NCBI GenBank assembly: GCA_002919115.1
Contig: PKER01000356.1
Coordinates: 1-8,783 of the forward strand
DNA length: 8,783 nucleotides
Origin: a bacterium
GTDB lineage: Bacteria; Actinomycetota; Thermoleophilia; Solirubrobacterales; 70-9
Reading direction: 5' to 3'
Shown: in pieces, positions 1-6,619 of the stretch
Numbering within the stretch: the first letter of the stretch is position 1
Layout of the letters: the number at the start of each line of letters is the position of its first letter
The notes under the pieces: generated by a model
The model's input: the letters and a program-made list of their open reading frames with translations, nothing else
The model's database searches: none
What the model was told of the DNA's origin: nothing
Made by a program: the position numbers and the translations under genes

Positions 1-490
1 GCCGGTCTCACCGGGGTCCGGCGCGTACAGCGCACAGCCCGAGACGCTTGCGCCCGGCCGCTACACGGCGCGCGTCACGCAGCGCGACGACGTGGGCAAC
101 GAGGCCGCCGCCCAGCGGGCGTTCGAGATCCTCGGCGTCCCGGACGTGTGCATCGCCGCCCCCGAGGTCCCGTTCAAGGGGACGATGGGCCCCGATGAGC
201 TCGACGGCACTCCCGGGCGCGACCTGATCCTCGGGATGGGCGGCGACGACCTCATCTTTGGCTTCGGCGGCGCGGACTGCCTCCGCGGCGGCGCGGGCGC
301 CGACGTCATCACCGGCTCGCGGGGCAACGACGCCGCGCGCGGCGGCGTCGGCCCGGATCTCGTGCGTGGCGGGCCCGGTCGCGACACGCTCGACTGCGGG
401 CCCGGCTACGACATCGCGCGCGTCGGCCCGGGCGACACCACCGTGGGCTGCGAGGTGATCCGCCGCGCCCGGCCCAAGCAGCGGTCGTAG
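1..490 (+). CDS. C-terminal part of a secreted protein with Ig-like segment and RTX-type calcium-binding repeats (5' end outside window)
   Basis: The reading frame is already open at base 2 and ends at TAG 488-490, so only the last 162 residues are visible. The first ~35 visible residues, including YTARVTQRDDVGNEA, look like the final strands of a bacterial Ig-like domain. After a linker (AAPEVPFKGTMGPDELDG) come about eight glycine/aspartate-rich nonapeptide-like units such as GGDDLIFG, GGADCLRGG, GGPGRDTLD and GPGYDIARV, matching the hemolysin-type (RTX) calcium-binding pattern GGxGxDxUx. In that family each turn of a parallel beta-roll binds Ca2+ outside the cell. The repeats are degenerate, with Arg, Cys and Ala at several positions, and the protein ends in a basic tail (RRARPKQRS). 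Cysteines in the last turns (LDCGPGYD, VGCEVI) could form a disulfide. Binding partner and function are unknown. The family call is secure; whole-protein architecture cannot be judged. Confidence 0.85.
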   Translation, partial: PVSPGSGAYSAQPETLAPGRYTARVTQRDDVGNEAAAQRAFEILGVPDVCIAAPEVPFKGTMGPDELDGTPGRDLILGMGGDDLIFGFGGADCLRGGAGADVITGSRGNDAARGGVGPDLVRGGPGRDTLDCGPGYDIARVGPGDTTVGCEVIRRARPKQRS

Positions 491-511
491 CCGCGACCGC
501 CAAGCTCACAG

Positions 512-590
512 CGGCGGGCCGCGTTGAGCCGCCTCCACCACCCTCCCGCCGAGCGTGCGATTCCGATGCGATGAGCAAGGTTCTCGCACG
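512..590 (+). other. Leader/intergenic hairpins between the RTX-type gene and ileS
   Basis: Two perfect 7-bp inverted repeats lie side by side: cggcggg 512-518 with cccgccg 545-551 (26-nt loop) and cgtgcga 554-560 with tcgcacg 584-590 (23-nt loop). Neither is followed by a T-run. The first could end transcription of the upstream gene; the second could be part of the ileS leader. I found no T-box consensus in 491-656 (no recognisable tGGnACCGCG-type box), although ileS is a common T-box target in actinobacteria. The loops are long and the DNA is very GC rich, so chance pairing is a real possibility. Confidence 0.25.
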
Positions 591-656
591 GTCGGGGGCC
601 GGCGGGAGCGGCGGGGCGCATAGCTGCGCGCGCCACTTGTCAGAATCAGGCGCCCT

Positions 657-3600
657 ATGCCAGCGTTTCGCCCAGTAGACCCCAAGCAGAGCTTTCCCGA
701 GCTTGAGGAGCGCATCCTCGAGCGCTGGCGCGAGCGCCAGACCTTCCGGCGCCAGCTCGAGCTCCGCGCCGACGCCGAGACCTGGAGCTTCTTCGAGGGG
801 CCGCCCACCGCGAACGGCCGGCCGGGCTCCCACCACGTGCTCTCGCGCGTCTTCAAGGACATCTACCCGCGCTACAAGGCGATGCGCGGCTACAACGTCC
901 CGCGCAAGGCCGGCTGGGACTGCCACGGCCTCCCCGTCGAGCTCGAGGTCGAGAAGGAGCTGGGCATCTCGTCGAAGGACGAGATCGAGGCGTTCGGCAT
1001 CGCGGAGTTCAACCGCCGCTGCCGCGAGTCGGTCTTCCGCTACGTCGAGGACTGGAACCGCATGACCGAGCGGGTCGGCATGTGGATCGACCTCGACGAC
1101 CCCTACGTCACGCTCACCAACGAGTACATCGAGTCGGTCTGGTGGTCGCTGCGCAAGATCTGGGACGACGGGCGCCTCTACCGCGGCCACAAGGTCGTGC
1201 CCTACTGCCCGCGCTGCGGCACGGCCCTCTCCTCGCACGAGGTCGCGCTCGGCTACCGCGACGTGGTCGACCCCTCGGTGTACGTGCGGCTGCCGGTCAC
1301 CGAGGTGCCGGACGGCAGCGAGCTTCCCATCGAGGCCGGCGACAACCTGCTCGTCTGGACCACGACGCCCTGGACGCTGATCTCGCACGCCGCGGTCGCG
1401 GTCGGCGCGGACATCGAGTACGTGCGCGCCCAGATCGCCGGCTCCGATGAGATCGTGATCGTCGCCCGCGCGCTCGCCGACCGGGTCCTGGGCGAGGGCT
1501 GGACCGAGCACGCCTCGTTCCCCGGCTCCGCGCTCGAGGGGGTGCGATACGAGGCGCCCTTTGACTACATCAAGGGCGAGGACTTCGGCCCGCACGGCCA
1601 CTCCGTGCTGCTCGGCGACTTCGTGACCACCGAGGACGGCACCGGCCTCGTACACACCGCGCTCGCCTTCGGCGAGGACGACTTCCAGCTCGGGCAGCGC
1701 TACGGGATGACGCTGCAGAACCCCGTCAAGCCGGACGGCACCTACGACGAGCGCGTGCCCGACTTCCAGGGCAAGCTCGTCTTCCAGCACAACCCGGAGA
1801 TCATCGAGGCGCTCGAGCGCAAGGGCCGCCTGTTCCGCTCCGAGGACTACGAGCACGCCTACCCTCACTGCTGGCGCTGCGACACGCCGCTCCTCTACTA
1901 CGCGAAGTCGAGCTGGTACATCCGCACCACCGAGGTGCGCGACCGCCTGCTGGCCGAGAACGAGCGCATCGGCTGGTATCCCGAGCACATCAAGCACGGC
2001 CGCTTCGGCAAGTGGCTGGAGAACAACATCGACTGGGCGCTCTCGCGCGAGCGCTACTGGGGCACGCCGCTGCCGGTTTGGGAGTGCACGTCGGCCGGCT
2101 GCGACGAGATGTTCTGCGCCGGCTCGATCGCCGACCTGCGCGAGCGCGGCGGCGAGGTTCCCGACGACCTGCACCGCCCCTACATCGACGACGTCGTGCT
2201 GCGCTGCGAGAAGTGCGGCGGCGAGATGCGGCGCGTCAGCGAGGTGATCGACACCTGGTACGACTCGGGCTCGATGCCCTTCGCGCAGTTCCACTACCCC
2301 TTCGAGGGGGAGGAGCTGTTCGCCGAGCGCTTCCCGGCCGACTACATCTGCGAGGCCATCGACCAGACCCGCGGCTGGTTCTACTCGCTGCTCGCCGTCT
2401 CGACCCTCGTCTTCGACCAGACGAGCTACCTCAACTGCGTCTGCCTCGGCCTGATCCTCGACCCCGAGGGCCAGAAGATGTCGAAGAGCCGCGGCAACGT
2501 CGTCGACCCCTGGCAGGTCTTCAACGAGCACGGCGCCGACGCGTTCCGCTGGTACTACTTCACCGCCCAGCAGCCGTGGGCGGGCTACCGCTTCTCCAGC
2601 GACACGGTCGGTGAGTCCGTCCGCCAGTTCCTGCTCACGCTCTGGAACACGTACTCGTTCTGGGTCCTGTACGCGAACGCGGAGGGCCTTGGGCCCGCCG
2701 ACTTCGGCGCGGAGCCGCCCGCCGCGGGCGCCGGTTCGGAGGCCGGGACCGACCTCGACCGCTGGATCCTCTCGCGGCTGCAGGGCACGACGGCGCGGGT
2801 GATCGAGCGCCTCGACGACTTCGACTGCACCACCGCGGGCCGCGCCATCGCCGACTTCGTCGACGAGCTCTCGAACTGGTACGTGCGCCTCAACCGCCGC
2901 CGGTTCTGGGACGGCGACCGCGCCGCGCTCGCCACGCTGCGCCACTGCCTGATCGAGGTCGCCAAGCTGCTCGCCCCGTTCACCCCCTTCGTCGCCGACG
3001 AGATCTACACGAACCTCACGGCCGGCGACGGCGAGGCCCCCGAGGGCACGCCCGACTCCGTGCACCTCTGCGACTACCCCGAGCCCATGGAGGCCCTGCG
3101 CGACGAGGAGCTCGAGGCCGGCGTGGAGGCCGCGCTGCGCGCCATCGAGCTCGGCCGCGCCGCCCGCGCCGCCGCGAAGGTCAAGGTGCGCCAGCCGCTG
3201 CGGCGCGCCGTGATCGTCGCTACGGAGGACGAGCGCCGGGAGATCGAGCGCCTCGGCGAGATCGTCCGCGCCGAGCTCAACGTCAAGGAGCTCGAGTTCG
3301 TCTCCGAGGAGGCCGAGCTCGTCAGCTACCGCGTCAAGCCCAACTACCGCACCCTCGGGCCGCGCTTCGGCAAGCTCATGCCGCAGGTGGCGAAGGCCGT
3401 CGAGTCGCTCGACGCCGACGGCGTCGCGGCGGCGGTCAAGGAGGGCCGGCCCGTGGGCATCAACGTCGAGGGCTCAGAGCACGAGCTCGCCCCCGACGAC
3501 CTGCAGCTCGTGATGGAGCCCCTCGAGGGCTACGAGGTCGAGTCCGAGGCGGGCCGCGCGGTCGCGCTCGCGCTCGAGCTCGACGACGAGCTGCGCCGCG

Positions 3601-3845
3601 AGGGCCTGGCGCGCGAGGTCGTCCACGCCGTCCAGAACGCCCGCAAGCAGGCGGGGCTGGAGATCACCGACCGCATCGAGCTGCGGCTGGCGGGCGACGC
3701 GGAGCTGCTGGAGGCCGCCCGGGCCCACGAGGAGTACGTCGCGGGCGAGACGCTGGCGACGAGCGTCTCCTACGGCGGCGCCGACGGCGCCGCCGTCACG
3801 ATCGAGGGCAGCGAACTGCGGATCGCGGTCGAGCGGGCGGGCTGA
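657..3845 (+). CDS. ileS: Isoleucyl-tRNA synthetase, long type 2-like form with GXHH signature
   Basis: Cytoplasmic class Ia enzyme that activates isoleucine with ATP and charges tRNA-Ile. It has 1062 residues, the usual length for the long bacterial/eukaryote-like form. Order of parts: N-terminal Rossmann half with the signature GSHH at 57-60 (after PPTANGRPG); Cys pair 184/187; editing domain CP1 about 190-395 with WTTTPWTL 234-241 and GTGLVHTALAFGEDD 328-342; Cys pairs 405/408 and 517/520 with further Cys at 477, 482 and 487, likely zinc knuckles; WYDSGS from 534; QTRGWFYSLL from 570; KMSKS 607-611; alpha-helical anticodon-binding domain about 695-850 (NWYVRLNRRRFW at 740-751); and a C-terminal domain about 870-1062 with LRREGLAREVV, as in DUF5915-tailed IleS. 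ATG 657 is the first plausible start; its Shine-Dalgarno is weak (AGG 648-650). Two oddities are the HXGH-to-GXHH order in the signature and Leu336 where the editing motif usually has Pro. Confidence 0.98.
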   Translation: MPAFRPVDPKQSFPELEERILERWRERQTFRRQLELRADAETWSFFEGPPTANGRPGSHHVLSRVFKDIYPRYKAMRGYNVPRKAGWDCHGLPVELEVEKELGISSKDEIEAFGIAEFNRRCRESVFRYVEDWNRMTERVGMWIDLDDPYVTLTNEYIESVWWSLRKIWDDGRLYRGHKVVPYCPRCGTALSSHEVALGYRDVVDPSVYVRLPVTEVPDGSELPIEAGDNLLVWTTTPWTLISHAAVAVGADIEYVRAQIAGSDEIVIVARALADRVLGEGWTEHASFPGSALEGVRYEAPFDYIKGEDFGPHGHSVLLGDFVTTEDGTGLVHTALAFGEDDFQLGQRYGMTLQNPVKPDGTYDERVPDFQGKLVFQHNPEIIEALERKGRLFRSEDYEHAYPHCWRCDTPLLYYAKSSWYIRTTEVRDRLLAENERIGWYPEHIKHGRFGKWLENNIDWALSRERYWGTPLPVWECTSAGCDEMFCAGSIADLRERGGEVPDDLHRPYIDDVVLRCEKCGGEMRRVSEVIDTWYDSGSMPFAQFHYPFEGEELFAERFPADYICEAIDQTRGWFYSLLAVSTLVFDQTSYLNCVCLGLILDPEGQKMSKSRGNVVDPWQVFNEHGADAFRWYYFTAQQPWAGYRFSSDTVGESVRQFLLTLWNTYSFWVLYANAEGLGPADFGAEPPAAGAGSEAGTDLDRWILSRLQGTTARVIERLDDFDCTTAGRAIADFVDELSNWYVRLNRRRFWDGDRAALATLRHCLIEVAKLLAPFTPFVADEIYTNLTAGDGEAPEGTPDSVHLCDYPEPMEALRDEELEAGVEAALRAIELGRAARAAAKVKVRQPLRRAVIVATEDERREIERLGEIVRAELNVKELEFVSEEAELVSYRVKPNYRTLGPRFGKLMPQVAKAVESLDADGVAAAVKEGRPVGINVEGSEHELAPDDLQLVMEPLEGYEVESEAGRAVALALELDDELRREGLAREVVHAVQNARKQAGLEITDRIELRLAGDAELLEAARAHEEYVAGETLATSVSYGGADGAAVTIEGSELRIAVERAG

Positions 3846-3864
3846 GCCCGGACGAGCTCAGCCC
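3839..3864. terminator. Palindrome carrying both stop codons of convergent ileS and tautomerase genes
   Basis: gggctgag 3839-3846 pairs perfectly with ctcagccc 3857-3864 around a 10-nt loop. The ileS stop TGA (3843-3845) lies in the left arm and the tautomerase stop (TCA on this strand, 3858-3860) in the right arm, so each transcript folds its own stop codon into the stem. Position between convergent genes fits a bidirectional terminator, but neither side has a T-run, so intrinsic termination is inferred only. Confidence 0.5.
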
Positions 3865-4037
3865 TGCTGCTCGCCGCCCATCACCCAGTCCGACTTCTTG
3901 GTGTCCTCGAAGCGGATCCAGACGTGGTCGCGCGGCGTCTTGCCGACCTCGACCAGCGCGTCGGTGATGCGGCGGGCGATCTCGAGCTTCTGCTCGTCCG
4001 AGCGGCCCTCGTACCAGTGAATGTGGATGTAAGGCAT
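3858..4037 (-). CDS. 4-oxalocrotonate tautomerase family protein (59 aa)
   Basis: Small tautomerase-superfamily protein of the usual length for the 4-OT family, whose members form hexamers and use an N-terminal proline as general base for keto-enol tautomerisation. The start at ATG (CAT 4035-4037) gives Met-Pro-Tyr-Ile, so the catalytic Pro1 is exposed after Met removal; this settles the start against a much longer open frame upstream. Numbering from Pro1, the protein aligns without gaps to Pseudomonas 4-OT as I remember it: EGRSDEQK gives Arg11, and GGE falls at 53-55. Arg39 of 4-OT is replaced by Trp39, with an Arg two residues on (Arg41), and Phe50 is Trp50. Classic 4-oxalocrotonate activity is therefore uncertain and the natural substrate unknown. 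The gene is convergent with ileS (12 bp between stops) and divergent from the beta-helix gene. No Shine-Dalgarno is evident. Confidence 0.93.
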   Translation of the reverse strand: MPYIHIHWYEGRSDEQKLEIARRITDALVEVGKTPRDHVWIRFEDTKKSDWVMGGEQQG

Positions 4038-4047
4038 AGCGACGCGC

Positions 4048-4053
4048 AGCCTA
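4048..4053 (-). promoter_or_regulatory. Possible -10 element of the tautomerase gene
   Basis: On the minus strand TAGGCT fits the actinobacterial TANNNT -10 pattern. It ends 10 nt before the ATG, so transcription would begin only a few bases before the start codon, consistent with a missing Shine-Dalgarno. No convincing -35 sits 17-18 nt upstream. A six-base pattern this loose occurs often by chance. Confidence 0.35.
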
Positions 4054-4060
4054 CCGAGCC

Positions 4061-4090
4061 TTGACATGAGCCGCCCGCCTCGGTGAGACT
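4061..4090 (+). promoter_or_regulatory. Probable sigma70-type promoter of the beta-helix gene
   Basis: TTGACA at 4061-4066 is a perfect -35 hexamer, followed after 18 nt by GAGACT at 4085-4090 as a weak -10 (matches at positions 2, 4 and 6 of TATAAT). Transcription would start about 4097, only a few bases before ATG 4102, so the mRNA would be leaderless or nearly so; this agrees with the absence of a Shine-Dalgarno. A similar arrangement precedes the beta-propeller gene at 8355-8383. Confidence 0.5.
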
Positions 4091-4101
4091 TGCACCCGCC
4101 G

Positions 4102-6489
4102 ATGCGCGGGACCGGCGTGGGAACGCGGGCGAGGACGATCGCAGGGGTGGTCGTTGCCGTGCTCGCGGCCGCGTGCGCCCTCGCTCCGGCCGCCGCGGCG
4201 AAGACGTTCAAGGTCACCACCGGCGCGGACCACGAGCCCGACGGGTGCACCGCCGCGGACTGCACGCTGCGCGAGGCGCTGATCGCGGCGAACCGGCGAG
4301 CCGGCGCCGACGTGATCGTGCTGCGCAGCGGGCGAGCGCACACGCTCGCGATCGCGGGGCGCGGCGAGGACGAGGCGGCCCTGGGCGACCTCGACGTGCG
4401 CGACCGCGTCGAGATCAGGGCCTCGGGCAAGCGGCGGGCGGTCGTGGACGCCGCTGGCCTGGACAGGGCCTTCGACGTGTTCGCGCGCACGACGCTCACG
4501 CGGGTCGGGGTCCGCAACGGCAACCCCCTGGGCGAGGGGAGCGGCATCCGTGCCACCGACGCAACCCTCGTCCTGCGGGGCGTCTCGGTCAGGGACGGCA
4601 GCGGCGCGTTCGCCGCGGCGATCTCGCAGGCCGGCGCCGGCGGGATCACCGGTTCCGGGGTCGTGGTCGGCCCGAACCCCGGGGAGGGCGTGAGCGAGGA
4701 GGGCCCGGGCTCCCTTGTGCTCAAGCGCTCGCGGGTGCACGGCAACGGCCGGGGCGGGCTGATCGAGTCCGGCCTCGGCAACCTCGTCGCGGACGCGACG
4801 GTGGTCGAAAACAACGGGGTTTCGGGGCTGACCGAGGCGGAGGGCGGCAACCTGTCCTTCGTCGGGGGCACGGCCCGCAACAACGCGGGCACCGCCCTTT
4901 CCGAGGCCGGCGACGGCGATTTGCGGGCGAACCGCGCCAAGGTGATCGACAACGGCGGCAACGGCGTGCTGGAGTCCGACGGAGGCAGCCTGCTCGCCAC
5001 GCGCGCCCGGGTGGTGCGCAGCGCCGGGCTCGGCATGGCCGAGTCGGGGCCGGGCAGCCTCCGGTTCTACCGCGGGCACGCCGTGGCGAACGCCGGGCTG
5101 GGCGTGACCGAGTCGGGTGACGGCCACCTGCGGGCGGGGCGTGCGGTCGCCCGGCGGAACGCCGTGCACGGCCTCAGCGAGTGGGACGGGGGCTCGATCC
5201 TGGCGCGCGGCGCCACGCTGGAGGGGAACTCCTCGCACGGCGCGACCGAGAGCGGCCCCGGGCGGGTCGACCTCCGCGGCGGCTCGACCGCGGACAACGG
5301 CGTCAACGGGGTGACCGAGTTCGACCAGGGCGACGTGCTCGCCCAAGGCGCCCGGATCGGCCCCAACGCCGCCTTCGGCGTCGTCGAGAACGGGTCGGGT
5401 TCCGTCCTCGCCGACCGCGCACGCGTACGCGATCAGGGCCAGACGGGGCTCTTCGAGAGCGAGGAGGGTCGCATCTCGTTCAAGCGCGGGCGCGCGCTAC
5501 GCAACGGCATCGCTGGGGTCTCCGAGACGGGACCCGGGGGCGTGAACGCTTTCGGCGCCGTCTTCGAGCAGAACCGCACCGGGCTCTTCTCCAACGGCAG
5601 CGGCCGCGTGAGCGGGCGCGGGCTGGTAGTGCGGCGGTCCCTAGACGTCGGCGTCCACGTCGAAGCGAGCCCGCTCGTGCTGCAAGGCGCGACCGTCGTC
5701 CGCAACCACGTGGGTATCCGGGTCCTGAGCTCCCCCTCCCTGAGCCTCGCGCGGTCGAAGGTCCTGCGCAACGCGGACGGCGGGGTGTTCCTGACCGACT
5801 TCGGCGAGGGCCGGATCGACCGGTCGACGATCGCGGGCAACGGCGGCGATGGCGCCAACGCGGGCGGCATCCGGACCAGCGGGACGGGCTCGCTGTCGAT
5901 CACGGGCTCGACGATCAGCGGGAACCGCGTTTCGACCCTGCCCGGCGGCGGGATCCACCACCAGGCCGGCGGGGATCTGCGGATCGTCAACTCGACCCTC
6001 GCCGGGAACGAAACTGCCAACAGCTTCGGGGGCGCCCTGATCGCGGACGGTGGCGACGTGCGGCTCAACGCCGTCACGATCGCACGCAACTCCGCCGTCC
6101 AAGGCGGCGGGTTCGCGGTCAGTTCCGGGACGCTGCGCGCCGACAACGTCCTGCTCGCCCTCAACTCGGCGGTGGTCGCGGGGCCCGGGTGCGTGGTCAC
6201 GGGCGGCACCCTGACGTCCGGAGGCAACAACCTGCTGAGCGACGCGAGCGACTGCCCGAACTTCACCGCCGCGGGCGACCTGGTGCGCGCGCAGGTCCGC
6301 ATCGGCCCGCTGAAGGCCAATGGCGGGCCGACCAAGACGATCGCGCTTTTGCCCGGCAGCCCCGCGCTGGGCAAGGCGGGGCGGGACGCGCCGAAGCGGG
6401 ACCAGCGCGGTCGCAAGCGTGACCGCAAGCCCGACATCGGCGCCTACGAGCGCATCGCCAAGAAGAGGGAGGGGCGCGGCGCGCGATGA
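4102..6489 (+). CDS. Secreted CSLREXD / choice-of-anchor Q right-handed beta-helix protein
   Basis: A 795-residue exported protein. Residues 1-33 are a signal peptide (basic start, VVVAVLAAACALAPAAAA, cleavage before KTF). CTAADCTLREALIAAN at 49-64 is a CSLREXD-type motif. Early parallel beta-helix coils span about 95-181. Residues 182-480 are 13 coils of exactly 23 residues (see the repeat entry). Coils of 22-25 residues follow to about 700, with STIAGN, STISGN and STLAGN turns typical of pectate-lyase-like folds. The C-terminus has GGPTKTIALLPGSPAL (741-756) and DQRG...DIGAYE (767-783), the choice-of-anchor Q signature. Cys697 and Cys718 may form a disulfide. No LPXTG, transmembrane anchor or lyase active site is seen; the protein ends in a short basic tail. 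I chose ATG 4102 over TTG 4090, which would fall on the probable -10. A surface or extracellular binding role is inferred; substrate unknown. Confidence 0.92.
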   Translation: MRGTGVGTRARTIAGVVVAVLAAACALAPAAAAKTFKVTTGADHEPDGCTAADCTLREALIAANRRAGADVIVLRSGRAHTLAIAGRGEDEAALGDLDVRDRVEIRASGKRRAVVDAAGLDRAFDVFARTTLTRVGVRNGNPLGEGSGIRATDATLVLRGVSVRDGSGAFAAAISQAGAGGITGSGVVVGPNPGEGVSEEGPGSLVLKRSRVHGNGRGGLIESGLGNLVADATVVENNGVSGLTEAEGGNLSFVGGTARNNAGTALSEAGDGDLRANRAKVIDNGGNGVLESDGGSLLATRARVVRSAGLGMAESGPGSLRFYRGHAVANAGLGVTESGDGHLRAGRAVARRNAVHGLSEWDGGSILARGATLEGNSSHGATESGPGRVDLRGGSTADNGVNGVTEFDQGDVLAQGARIGPNAAFGVVENGSGSVLADRARVRDQGQTGLFESEEGRISFKRGRALRNGIAGVSETGPGGVNAFGAVFEQNRTGLFSNGSGRVSGRGLVVRRSLDVGVHVEASPLVLQGATVVRNHVGIRVLSSPSLSLARSKVLRNADGGVFLTDFGEGRIDRSTIAGNGGDGANAGGIRTSGTGSLSITGSTISGNRVSTLPGGGIHHQAGGDLRIVNSTLAGNETANSFGGALIADGGDVRLNAVTIARNSAVQGGGFAVSSGTLRADNVLLALNSAVVAGPGCVVTGGTLTSGGNNLLSDASDCPNFTAAGDLVRAQVRIGPLKANGGPTKTIALLPGSPALGKAGRDAPKRDQRGRKRDRKPDIGAYERIAKKREGRGAR
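4645..5541 (+). repeat. 13 tandem 69-bp units encoding 23-residue beta-helix coils
   Basis: Residues 182-480 of the beta-helix protein divide into 13 units of exactly 23 residues without insertion or deletion. In unit numbering, position 1 is Leu/Val/Ile, position 5 mostly Arg or Gly, position 11 Asn in most units, position 15 Gly in 12 of 13 (Ala in unit 4), position 18 Glu in all 13 and position 22 Gly in all 13. Position 17 is often Ser or Thr. The DNA copies have diverged, so this is an old protein-level repeat kept by selection rather than a recent expansion. The period matches one turn of a right-handed beta-helix, which would stack Glu18 into a ladder on one edge. Downstream units are 22 residues long and lose the Glu. 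Confidence 0.9.
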
Positions 6490-6491
6490 GC

Positions 6492-6517
6492 GCCCGCGGG
6501 CATTTCCGCCCGCGGGC
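6492..6517 (+). terminator. Intrinsic terminator of the beta-helix gene
   Basis: gcccgcgggc 6492-6501 and gcccgcgggc 6508-6517 form a perfect 10-bp GC stem with a 6-nt loop (atttcc), starting 3 nt after the stop codon. A T-run (tttt 6522-6525) follows after agg and g. Position, stem strength and T-run make this the clearest rho-independent terminator in the window. Confidence 0.85.
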
Positions 6518-6607
6518 AGGGTTTTCGCGCCTTTGCGTGAACGGGTACCGGAGAATCCGGCCGCGTACGCGCATGGACGCGCCGCCCGTTGAGTGCCCCA
6601 AGTGCAC

Positions 6608-6616
6608 AAAGGAGGA
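6608..6616 (+). promoter_or_regulatory. Strong Shine-Dalgarno of the membrane protein gene
   Basis: aaaggagga is nearly perfectly complementary to the 16S rRNA 3' end and ends 3 nt before ATG 6620, with the GGAGG core 4 nt away. It fixes the start at 6620 and excludes the in-frame GTG at 6593, which lies upstream of it. It contrasts with the other genes here, most of which have weak or no ribosome binding site, and suggests high translation. Confidence 0.85.
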
Positions 6617-6619
6617 GAG

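Noticed and set aside
641..646. CAGAAT as a -10 element for ileS
   Set aside because: No -35-like hexamer is found 16-18 nt upstream, and a single weak hexamer is not evidence enough.
309..3065. A 918-codon open frame on the minus strand opposite ileS
   Set aside because: It lies antisense to an unmistakable ileS, has a low-complexity Val/Ala/Arg/Asp composition and no recognisable domain; such shadow frames are expected in DNA with this third-position GC bias.
4090..4101. TTG at 4090 as start of the beta-helix protein
   Set aside because: It overlaps the probable -10 element and adds only MHPP before a normal ATG that begins a good signal peptide.
4051..5346. Long minus-strand and alternative plus-strand open frames across the beta-helix gene (also 3858-5036, 5181-6422, 5433-6437 and 5641-6687)
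   Set aside because: Arg/Pro/Ala-rich low-complexity translations overlapping a gene with signal peptide, CSLREXD motif and regular coils. Only the last 59 codons of the 3858-5036 frame are real (the tautomerase).
4645..5541. The 69-bp periodic stretch as a CRISPR array or recent DNA tandem repeat
   Set aside because: There are no identical repeats separated by unique spacers; the periodicity is at the protein level and the nucleotide copies are diverged.
6593..6619. GTG at 6593 as start of the membrane protein
   Set aside because: It would place the strong Shine-Dalgarno inside the coding sequence; ATG 6620 is correctly spaced from it.
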